Source: Calliphora vicina (Eukaryota; Arthropoda; Insecta; Diptera; Calliphoridae). From it: a DNA stretch of 64,000 bases. This document shows positions 1-9,348 of this stretch, in pieces. The DNA lies in contig NC_088782.1 in assembly GCF_958450345.1 (NCBI RefSeq), forward strand, positions 94,809,358-94,873,357, given 5' to 3'. The stretch's first letter is position 1. The number at the start of each line of letters is the position of its first letter. The notes beneath the pieces were generated by a model that had not been told where the DNA came from, searched no databases, and saw only the letters and a list, made by a program, of their open reading frames with translations. The position numbers and the translations under genes are program-made.

Positions 1-365
1 TCTTACTGTTTATTTGTCATTATAAATCATACCAAATATGTAAGTAATAAAACTCCATTATCAGATCTCATAAATATTTCAAATCATGGATTTTAGAACG
101 TTTTTTGTCTCTCCTATAATATTTCTGAAAAGAACTTTGTACACTAAGCTAACGAAGATTTAGATTAACTTCTAGAATTATGCGGAATTTAATTTTTAAT
201 AGTTTCATTATTTATTCTGAAAAAGTTTTTAAGTAAACCCATCGTCCTCTACTATTTAGAATTATTGAAATTCTTAAAAATATCAATCTAAGGGCCATTA
301 TTACAACTTGCCGTTATAGTTAAAGGTACCTTTTTCTATTGCTTAAAATAGGTTTGTATTGTAAT

Positions 366-1459
366 CAGGGACATAACTGTTATAACCAATATTGGAAAAA
401 ATCCTGAAATAATTGTTTATCAAGAATTTTTGAAAAATGGTCTGAATAACAGTTAAAAATAACCAATATTATTTTGGTCTTTGATAACCATTATAAACGA
501 TTTTTATTTTATTTGGTCTTCAGTAACCATTATGAAAGATTTTTATTTTTTTTTTGGTCTTCAATAACCATTATAAAATATTTTTATTTTTTTAGGTCTT
601 TGATAACTATTATTAAAGATTTTTATTTTTTTGGTCTTCCGTAAACATTATGAGTACCAACAAAGTTTTTTGGTCGCATGGACCTGGTTTTCATGTATTT
701 TAAAATAGACAGAGAAAGATAAATCGGTTCAGAATTTCATAAGAATCAATAATATTTATGATTATAAACAGTTTTCTTTTAAAATGTGCAATATGTGGGA
801 GCTATGACTAATTATGGATCAATCGGCATAAAATTAAGTGACATGTCTTCTGTATATATGCTAAATTTTATTTGAATACCAACTTTTTTAAGAAATCTAT
901 ACTCGTTAAAATGGTATTCGGAAGTGGGCCTTGTATGGGAGCTATGACTAATTATGAACCAATCGTCACAAAATTTAGTAGTGAGAGTTCGACTTATATA
1001 AAACTTATTTGTGCTGAATTCGGTTTGGTTATCTATATAACTAAGATATTTATGAGGGATTATTTATTTTCAGATAGGACAATAGTATGGGGGCTAGGAG
1101 AAATAATAGACCGATTCTAACCAAATTCAATAGACTTCGTTCTTTGGGCACTATATGCTATATCACTATGGTGGTGTAGGGTATAAATATTTGTAATGGC
1201 TGTAGTCTATTTTTTTAGAATGGTTATCAAAGACCAAAAAAATAAAATTCATAATGGTTATTGAAGACCAAAAAAAATCAAAATCTTTCATAATGGTTAT
1301 CAAACACCTAAAAAAATTAAAATTTTTCATAATGGTTATCATAGACTAAATTTTTTTTGAGTTATTTATAATTGTTATTACGGGACGTATTTTTTTGCAG
1401 TTATTTTTTCTATAACCAATTGCTTATTTAAAAAAAATAACAATTATTTCGGGTCCCTG
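366..1459. mobile_element. Nested hAT element with tandem subterminal repeats
   Basis: It begins CAGGGAC and ends GTCCCTG. The flanks are ATTGTAAT (358-365) and ATTGTAAG (1460-1467), an 8-bp target duplication with one mismatch. Joining the flanks restores the sequence seen around 3400 in copy B. Five units of about 40 bp containing GGTCTTTGATAACCATTAT run over 470-655. About four inverted units run over 1215-1345, giving a fold-back form. There is no transposase. The centre holds a fragment of another repeat. Confidence 0.85.
780..1192 (+). repeat. Helitron-like family B fragment
   Basis: It shares the phrases GGGAGCTATGACTAATTATG and TATGGTGGTGTAGGGTATAA with the longer copies at 20069-20597 and 56517-57417. 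It lies in the middle of the nested hAT element. A short reading frame here only reads through the repeat. Confidence 0.6.
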
Positions 1460-1695
1460 ATTGTAAGTCATTAGTTTAGGTTTCAAATCAGACAAATAAT
1501 GTGTGTACAATGAATATAAAAAATGCACAAAACCATGAGATTTTTTATGACCTAAATTTTAAAAACCGGTTAACCGAGTGATAAAAACCGGATAAACCGG
1601 TTAACCGAAAATCAACATTTCAAATTAACCGGTTCACAAAAAACCGAGATTTCGAAGAAAAACCGGTTTTTCGGTTAACCGGTTTAGAAACACTA

Positions 1696-2608
1696 CCAGC
1701 TGTACTATAAGTTTATTCTACTAAAATGATCTGCTCATTATTGTGAAATTTATGACAATAAAAAAATTATAATAAAAAAAGTATTTAATTTCAATATCCA
1801 ATCAAAAGATGTAAAATTTTCAGTTTTGTTTTATCTTTCTCACTGTCGAAGATAATGATATTTGCCGATCAGAGTTTAATTGTTAGTTAAACAATTATTA
1901 TGATTAGTATGATATTTTTTATTACTCCCCACTAAATTTTCATTCATTATTTTCAAAAATATTTTCCAAATTTTCTGTAAATAATATTGCATTTAATGAA
2001 AATCAGATTAATCGAATTTTAAGCTATTCGATATCGGATTTTTAGAAAAACTGTATGTTTTTATACATATGAAAGTGTTAATTAACAATGTCCTAGAAAT
2101 TTAAAATTCCAAAATCGTAATCTTTATTTAGCGTTTATTGGAATCGATTTTTTCGTTTATAGAATTTTACATAAATTTCGATGTCAGACAATTTTTATAT
2201 TAGCGGTATTCATGATGTAGAGCTCTTACAGAATTAAGTGTCATAAAATTTTATAAATTGTAAACGTAGATTTATAGTTCGTTGTAAATCAATCCGTTAA
2301 TTGGTTTCTGATAAACTACTCTTTTGCTACTTTGCTATCGAAAGTACTCGTTTTAATTGAGTTTTTTTGGAAAATTTATGTTTTTTGAATTTGTTTGGAA
2401 AATTTTTAATTAAAATCTTTAAAGTTCAAAATAAGTACCACCCTAATAAGCACATTCCTAAAATAAATGCATTGTTACCCAGCGGGAAGAATTGATAGGA
2501 TTTCACTTTGTAGGCCTTCTAAAATACATGTCGAAATCCGATACTCATTTCACTCCGCCTTCTCTTAAAAAATGTTTTAGAAGAAAATTCATACGCGTTA
2601 AAAATTGC
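1696..2608. other. AT-rich intergenic repeat sequence, no gene
   Basis: Nothing coding is visible. The first ~45 bases (CCAGCTGTACTATAAG onward) resemble 61405 onward, so this is itself repetitive. At 61405 the junction lacks the hAT insertion, so that site looks like a paralogous empty site for copy A. Confidence 0.5.
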
Positions 2609-2616
2609 ATTACAAA

Positions 2617-3591
2617 TAGTGTTTATAAAAAACCGGTTTGTTGGTTAACCGAAAATTGGCATTTTTAAAAAAACCGGGTTTTCGGTTAACCGACATCGAA
2701 AAAACCTGTTAACCGTCATATATGTGTAGAAAACGTAAAATGTACAGTAAAGTATATACAGCTTTAAAATTTATAGTTTTTAGTAGTCAGGAATAGTTAA
2801 TATTAAATAACTATAAATATACAAAAGTGCTAAGTCCATTTTATTTTGTAAAAATTTCAAAATTATTATCTCAGTCAAATGGAATTGAGTATAAATATGT
2901 TACTAACTATATAATTTTGAAATTTATTATCACTTCGACTTTCTGATATGAAACAGAAATAGTTACAAGTCCCAAAAAGGACCTATAAGATGCAAACGAA
3001 CTTCTTAGCTGTGTTTATATGTCACTATAAATCATACCAAATAATGAATAAAACTCTATCAGATTTCATAAATATTTCAAATCATGGATTTTAGAACGTT
3101 TTTTGTCTCTCCTGTAATATTTCTGAAAAGGACTTTGTCCACTAAGCTAAAGAAATGATTAATATAATAAAATTTTAAGAAAAAAACACACTAATGAAGT
3201 CAAATTGATTGAAAGAAAGTATGTACATCAAATTCAACTTAACGTTTTGTGAAATCATCACTAAGTTCATAATGAATCATTATTAAGATTTAGCTTAACT
3301 TCTAGAATTATGCGGAATTTAATTTTTAATAGTTTCATTATGTGCAAAAATACTCTACTATTTACAATCATTGTAATTCTTAAAAATATCATCTAAATAG
3401 GTATGTATTGTAAATCAGCAGTTTAGATTTCAAATCAGACCAATAATGTGTGTACAATGAATACTAAAAATGCAAAAACAGATTTCTTAATTTTAGACCT
3501 AAATTTTAAAAACCGGTTAACCGAAAATCAACATTTTTAATTAACCGGTTCGCAAAAACCGAGTTTTCGGTTAACCGGTTTATAAACACTA
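2617..3591. mobile_element. hAT-type MITE, copy B (complete, 975 bp)
   Basis: The ends are TAGTGTTTATAAA and TTTATAAACACTA. They are flanked by a perfect 8-bp duplication, ATTACAAA (2609-2616 and 3592-3599). Both subterminal zones (2630-2715 and 3513-3580) carry repeated AACCGG and GGTTAACCG motifs. No transposase is encoded, so it would depend on an enzyme supplied elsewhere. The terminal TA(G)NG pattern and 8-bp duplication are those of the hAT superfamily. Confidence 0.92.
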
Positions 3592-3599
3592 ATTACAAA

Positions 3600-4091
3600 A
3601 TCAGATCTAACAAACCATTATTTAAAATTCAAACATGCTTGGTTTTTCATTATTATCTCTCTATAATAATATTTATTTTATGAAGATCGAGGGAGGTAGT
3701 TTTTTATTTATAAAACTACACTTTATAGTCCATTATTTAGGTTTTATTGCAAGGCGTAGGCTTCCATTGATACGCCACGTAAAATTTAAACGATTTTGCT
3801 GGGTGTCCTTGTGTCTGCAAAATAAGGCCTTGAGGAAGGTCTCTTTACTGCATCTTTTCTCTCTGGGTGACAACACTGCGAAAGTAAGAGATAAAGATAA
3901 ATCGATACTTTTAAATGAGAGAGAACGAAAAAGCAGTGAATAGACGACAAAGCGTTAGGTATTTACTAGCATTTGTGTATACCTACAACTGTGTATATTT
4001 GACAGTGAAAACATAAATTATTGTGAAATTCATAAATATGAAAAACATTATTTTCAAAGAATTTAAATTATTTTTGTCATTGTGGTATTTA
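3600..4091. other. No recognised gene
   Basis: A 102-codon frame at 3635-3943 has no recognisable domain and low-complexity composition. An ATCGATA sequence near 3901 resembles a DRE core but is isolated. Nothing else was recognised. Confidence 0.4.
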
Positions 4092-4497
4092 AGGTATTTA
4101 TAGACGGCAATACTGAGTATTAACACTTTCAAATTTAAAAATAAAAAATGAAATCAGTCGGTATTTCAAAAAATCGTTTCGAAAAAACATTTATTATTTA
4201 TACGATAGTATTACAAATATTTTATTTCTTTGTTGATTGATATTTTTCTGAAAATTTTATTTTTATTTTATATTTTCTTGACATTTTTTTTGTTTTTATA
4301 AATACATACCCGATACATATGAAAATAAAAAGTTTTTAAATTGTTTTAAAAAAATTTTCAATACCGACCGTAAATCAAAAAAATCATTTGTATTTTTTGA
4401 AAATCTAATACAAATTTTGTTTAGACGATGAAATTGTATTATGATACTTGAGTTTTTGACAAATATTAATACTCAGTATTGCCGTCTATAAATACCT
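4092..4497. mobile_element. Harbinger/Tourist-type MITE (406 bp)
   Basis: There are 32-bp terminal inverted repeats starting AGGTATTTATAGACGGCAAT and identical in both arms. The 3-bp target duplication TTA lies at 4089-4091 and 4498-4500. TWA duplications are characteristic of PIF/Harbinger. The interior is AT-rich and non-coding. Confidence 0.88.
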
Positions 4498-4657
4498 TTA
4501 ATAACATTTTGTAAGAGTTTCACTCTTCCTTAAGTGCATATTCTGCATTTTCTTTTTTCTATAAAAGTTTGATTTGATGAATTACATTGAACTGCAAGTA
4601 AAATAGTGCTTAGTATTGGAACTAACAGTTTATAAATAATAAATATTTGTTTTGATC

Positions 4658-4981
4658 TAGGGTTGCCATACGGACTTTAATGAGCAAGATAAAACTAAAT
4701 TTGTTGAGCTGAAACTTATTTTTTCATTTTTAAATTTTGCGACCAATGATTTCAGTTCGAAATTGTTACTTCGGAACAATTTTTATGGAAGCACTGTGAA
4801 ACTTTACGATGTTGAAAAGATATCTTACAGCTATACTAAAAATGCCTTTAATTACACAAATTGATTTTGTTTTTTTAAAGTCATATAATGAAGTACAATT
4901 TAAATTTTCCCAATGCGAATACATTTTAAGTTAGTCAATATATTTTTTTCAAAATCTAGCTAATCGTATCTGGCAACCCTA
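4658..4981. mobile_element. hAT-like MITE with TAGGGTTGCCA ends (324 bp)
   Basis: The ends are TAGGGTTGCCA and TGGCAACCCTA. The 8 bp on the two sides do not match, so the duplication has decayed or the call is incomplete. The ends resemble those of the larger hAT element at 27538-29191. It lies about 270 bp before the promoter block of the first BED-finger gene. Confidence 0.65.
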
Positions 4982-5247
4982 ATTAATGTATACCTACATG
5001 TAGTAAAACAGCAGTGGTAAAAATAAGCAGATTGAGTTTTATTTTAAAATAAAAACCAGTTTATTCCCTGGTATTGTTGTTATTGTATTTACACAATAGC
5101 AAAACACTCATGCCAACTACACACGAACAGAACAGCAACTCAAAGCAGATGATAAAAAAACAAATACGTAGCAACAAGAATGTAGCAACAAAACACAACT
5201 CAACTCAAGAGCAACAAGAGCGTAGAAAAGTATATGACAGAGCGATT

Positions 5248-5312
5248 TGCTTTTAGTATACGTCGAGTCTTTGTTGTTGACAGTGGGACGTGTAGAGTGT
5301 GTGTTTAGCTAC
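5248..5312 (+). promoter_or_regulatory. Promoter or leader block conserved with the paralog
   Basis: TTGCTTTTAGTA, GAGTCTTTGTTG (5265-5276) and a GTGTGTTTAGCTAC stretch recur in the same order at 9221-9290 before the second gene. The block lies about 80-145 bases before the start codon. It is therefore a core promoter or 5' leader. Which of the two cannot be told without transcript data. Confidence 0.6.
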
Positions 5313-5392
5313 AAAATTTTGTGTGTGATTGTTTCCAACAGCAAGTTGTGTATTGAAAACAAAATTGAATTCATTATCATAAACAAACAAAA

Positions 5393-7858
5393 ATGGCGCT
5401 GAGACCCAGCAGTGAGTTGTGGAATTATTTCACGAATATTGTTGAGGAGGGTATGGCAGAATGTAAATTGTGCAAACAGCGATTGAGGAATAATCGCAGT
5501 TATAACTTGAAATTGCATTTGAAAAAGGTCCATAATAATAGAGGCGAAATCAATAAGTACTTCGACGTTTTCGTTCAGGACAATCTAGCAGTTTGTAAAA
5601 CATGCAAACGACGACTAAAAAATCGTCTTTGCAACTTAAGGTTGCATATGCGAAGATCACACCAGATCGAAGTCAAGCTACCGAATGATCGTCCCACGGA
5701 ACAACCCCCTTCCCCCCAGCCATACGATGAAGATCAAATAAAAGCTGTGCTTAAAGTGGCCAAGCGTAAAATGAAAGAACAAATTGGCAATGATGAGAAA
5801 AGGCCAAAACATCGACTGTGTATTAAAATGGACAAAAACACTATTATACGTTCCGTAATTGGCTTAATAGTTGAAGATGGTGTAGCACCTCATGTGATTA
5901 GCTCGAAGAATTTTAAAGTCCTGTTACGACCCATGTGTGAGGCGATATCCGATAGAGAAGGCAAAGAATTTAAAATGGAAGAGACTGAGATAGAAAGAAT
6001 CATAAGTTCAATGGCAAATTATGTACGCAATGATTTTTCAAATGATTTACACTGTCGTTTATTGTCTATTAAACTCGATACGGATCTGAATGCTTCGCAG
6101 AAAACTTATTGCGTCAGTGCCCGGTTCATCAATGAGGGAGTGATACAAAGTCACATATTGGGCATAATTGATCTCAAAAGTGATGAGCAGCTGTCAGAGG
6201 AACATATAAAGCAAGTTCTACACAAATTCAATATTGATTCAAATCAAATTGTAAGTGCCTTTTGGGACAATTCGAAGCAAAAGTACAATAAGCTCATTAA
6301 AAATTCGGAATATTTGAATGAAATTCAACAGTTTGAATCATACCCTGATATTTACTTGGGAGATGTAAAGATAGAGCGTTATATGGGCGCGAACGCCCAG
6401 CTCTGTTTATTGGATCTTTTTAAAAATTCCAGCATATTTCAAACATTTTTGCAGTGCCGTAATTTAGCCAAATTTATTAGCGAGGAATCAAATGGCTATC
6501 ATGAGTTATTTGAACAAAATAATTTGAGTATACCTCAACTGGATTCTCCCTGGAAATGGGGTTCTACCTACAAAATGATGCACGATTTGCATGAGGCTCG
6601 CCATATTTTGGAAAAGGTTAAATTTGAAAAATTCGACCAACCTGAAGATCAGTTTGAAGCCAACGACGAGTTATGGTCATTCATAGAAGCCTTCAGTAAA
6701 TCAATAATTTATTTGCAAAAATCCATACTTAAGTACTACACTGAAGAATTACACATAGGAGACTTCTACTCCCAATGGTTAAAATGTAAACTGTTGACGG
6801 TAAAACTGATAGCAGCTAACAATAAACAAAACATACTCTTATCGACGATTCTGACGGAAATGCTAAAAGTAATTGAGAATAGAACGAAAGAATTGTTGAG
6901 TCAAGATAGTTTTGTTGCATGTATATTTTTGGATCCAAGATTTCAGCGTACACTTGACTCGGAACAAAAATCAATTGCTACGGAATATCTGAAGAAGTTG
7001 TGGTGTCGCGCCAAGCTTTATACTGTTGATGATACGGAATCTTTGGAAGAGTCAGCTCAGTTGTTTGACGACGATGAGGATGCATTCTTGAATGAATTTT
7101 TAAGTCATGATATACCGGTAAAGGATAACAGAACTAGTGATGTTTATCAGAAAATCGAGGGTCTAAAACTAGCATTTCAAATGGTGGATACAAATATTTT
7201 ATCATTTTGGAGAAGCCAGAAAGCTAGTGAACCCGAAGTGTATTCTCTGAGCACCATATGTTTCGCCATACCAGCTACAGAGGTAAGTTTGTTTCTATCA
7301 ATGTTTAGTATAACTATTTGAAAATTTAAATAGAGAAATAGCATAACTTTAAATTAATGTATTGTGTTAAATATTTGCATTAAAACCCGGAATATATGAA
7401 TATGAGTGTTTTTAAAGAAATTTTCTAAATTAAATATCTGTTTGAAATCCCTAAACTGTAAATTGATTCGGAACCAGTTACATTTTCTAAACAAATATTT
7501 TTTATGACTTTATTTTCAGATTTACAGTAAACTACGCTATTCTCATATTTATCGGCTAGATACCAATTCAAATTTGTCAGATTTCACCAAAGAAAATATC
7601 TTAAACATTCGCTTAAACGTACACCTTTTAGATGAAGCTCTTTCACAATTGCAGCTGATAAATGATGATCGCTCAAATACATCAACATTTTCGGAAGGTG
7701 AAGTCGATATTTATGATATATCAGAAGATGACAACAGTAATACTGCATCGTCAATAGCCACACATTCTGGCATTGTTTTGGCATCTTCATCAGTCGTAGT
7801 TAATCCATCAACTACTATTATTTCATCAGCCCAGGTAGCAGCTAATGAGTGTGAATAA
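5393..7858 (+). CDS. Double-BED-finger, hAT-transposase-derived protein 1 (742 aa, two exons)
   Basis: Predicted nuclear DNA-binding protein derived from a hAT transposase. Exon 1 is 5393-7282. The GTAAGT donor starts at 7283, TTTTCAG ends at 7519, and exon 2 is 7520-7858; the intron is 237 bp, phase 0. The start CAAAAATGG has good context and aligns with the paralog's start. Domains: BED finger 1 with C24, C27, H42, H47; finger 2 with C68, C71, H85, H90; a basic linker at about 120-145; an RNase-H-like hAT body with aspartates D229 (SIKLDTDLNAS) and D292 (FWDNS); WKWGSTYKMM at 387-396; LDPRF at 513-517; an acidic patch at 558-563 followed by LNEFL; and a C-terminal hAT dimerisation domain from about 600, split by the intron after PATE. 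The usual CxxH motif after the second Asp is replaced (GANAQLCLL), so transposition activity is doubtful. There are no terminal inverted repeats around it and the frame is open, which favours domestication. An AATAAA signal follows at 7889. It belongs to the same broad class as DREF-like BED proteins, but orthology was not established. Confidence 0.9.
7283..7519 (+). other. Intron of gene 1, splitting the hAT dimerisation domain
   Basis: The donor is GAG|GTAAGT and the acceptor TTTTCAG|ATT. Exon 2 continues as IYSKLRYSHIYRLDTNSN, in frame with the preceding AIPATE. Together these match the hAT C-terminal signature PAT...(E)RvFS...rrn.L. The paralog has an intron at the identical codon boundary. 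Confidence 0.9.
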
Positions 7859-7888
7859 CAAATTAAATCACAATACGCCGCTCCGCGA

Positions 7889-7894
7889 AATAAA
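7889..7894 (+). promoter_or_regulatory. Polyadenylation signal AATAAA
   Basis: It lies 31 bases after the stop codon of the first BED-finger gene. Further AATAAA copies follow around 8020, so the used site is uncertain. Confidence 0.5.
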
Positions 7895-7899
7895 AGATT

Positions 7900-9220
7900 T
7901 ATTTATCTAACTGTCTTTAAATATATTTATAGATTTAGAAGTTAGTATCAAGATTCATGAGTAATTCTATATGGTTTTCATATAAAAACTAAACTCTTTT
8001 TTTTTTACTCTCCTGAAAACAATAAAATGTTTCGTACATACATATTTAAATACATAATATAAGTACGTACTAAATTTTTTTGCATTCCTTAACAATAATT
8101 TTGGAAACTGTGTTTTGTTAATTTCATAAGCTACATATAAATAAAATAAAAACTAAAAAAATATTTAAACTTGTTTTTATTACACAAAGTTCGCGCTTTA
8201 TTAAAATCAAACAAACAACAAAATTACTTTCCTAGGGTAGCTCTGATGCAAATCGCTTAATGTTACATGCTGCAAAAGTATAAACAAAAAGCAATTCTAA
8301 ATGAAAGAGAGAAATATAAAATTTGCTTATATTCTGTCTCGTGAGACATCTGTTTAACAGGTAAAATAATGCGCAAAGGGATTGAATATTTAATAATTTA
8401 CATAGTACCTGATAAGGTATTACTTAATAGTTATTTAATTACTACTTCAACTAAATATTTTTTAGGTTTCTCAGCACATTTTACATACTTAAATAAATAC
8501 ATAATTGACAATTAAACAGAATCCGAATTTGAATACAGTATAAAACAAAAAATGTGTTTTTTTATATTTTATCTGGCAACTATGCCCTGTACCTTATACA
8601 GAGACAATACTTGAATATTAGGGAACACCTTATATTGGAATTATAATAAATTTTTCACTTTTTTCTTTATGTCATCTATTTTCTTTTTCAAAATCTGGTC
8701 GTCTTATGTTATGGAAGCCAATATTTAAGCAAAATTTTTATGAAAACCAACATTACAATTTAATAATAAAATTTTAATATTTTGTTTTAATAATTTTTTC
8801 GAAATTATAAGGGCCACCCTAATGCACACACTCGTTTGACTCAGACGGTTTTCGTTATTTGACAACAACGCAGTAACAACCCAGCGTTTGAACACTTGAG
8901 AGCATTCAATATAATACATAAATACATACCTACATATATAACAACAACAACAATAATATATATCATTGTTTAACGGTACCGAGAAGCATAAGAACGCAAC
9001 TCGATTAGCAACCAAGTCTATATTGCAAAAAAAATAAAAAATAAAAAAATATCTTGAGAATGTATTAGTTTAAAAACCCGTTGTTTGCCATACAACAACA
9101 CATTTAAAGAGAGCAGCTAACAAAAGAAATTTGAGTCTTCTCGAGTCTTAATTCTCTATACCATAAACGAGAATAACAAGAAAAAAAATCAAACAACACG
9201 AGAGCACAAGAGGGTAGACA
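7900..9220. other. Spacer between the paired genes, no gene
   Basis: AT-rich. TAAGGGCCACCCTA at 8808-8821 equals the terminus of the hAT element at 37215-38417. A possible partner TAGGGTAGCTCT starts near 8233. The flanks show no 8-bp duplication, so this may be an old, decayed element. No open frame with recognisable content was found. Confidence 0.45.
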
Positions 9221-9290
9221 TTGCATTTAGTACAGTTTGAGTCTTTGTTGAGAACGTAGCGTGTGTGTATAAAGTTATTTATTTAGTTAC
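9221..9290 (+). promoter_or_regulatory. Promoter or leader block conserved with gene 1
   Basis: TTGCATTTAGTACA, GAGTCTTTGTTGA (9239-9251), GTGTGTGTA and TTTAGTTAC follow the same order as 5248-5312. Just upstream, GAGAGCACAAGAGGGTAGA resembles CAAGAGCAACAAGAGCGTAG before gene 1. Retention outside coding sequence suggests shared regulation. Confidence 0.6.
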
Positions 9291-9348
9291 ATATTTTAAG
9301 TACGAGTAAATTTTGTTTAGTTTATTATATTTGTGTTGTTGTGGCAAA

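Larger units (their letters stand above)
1..1695. mobile_element. hAT-type MITE, copy A (left end outside window)
   Basis: The right end reads ACCGGTTTAGAAACACTA and matches the right end of the complete copy at 2617-3591. Positions 1-350 and 1468-1695 align with the interior of that copy. The subterminal zone 1563-1690 holds several AACCGG/GGTTAACC blocks. The copy is split by a second hAT element at 366-1459. Its own target duplication cannot be tested because the left end lies before base 1. Confidence 0.75.

Noticed and set aside
3899..3908. DRE-like ATCGATA site
   Set aside because: A single partial match, expected by chance in this length of AT-rich DNA.
3635..3943. Possible small gene of 102 codons
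   Set aside because: No recognisable domain and no support beyond an open frame in repeat-flanked DNA.
7574..7858. Independent 94-aa gene
   Set aside because: It is in frame with exon 2 of the first BED gene and has no ATG of its own.
9313..9348. N-terminal extension of the second BED gene from 9313
   Set aside because: There is no ATG there (TTG). The ATG at 9349 has good context and aligns with the paralog's start.
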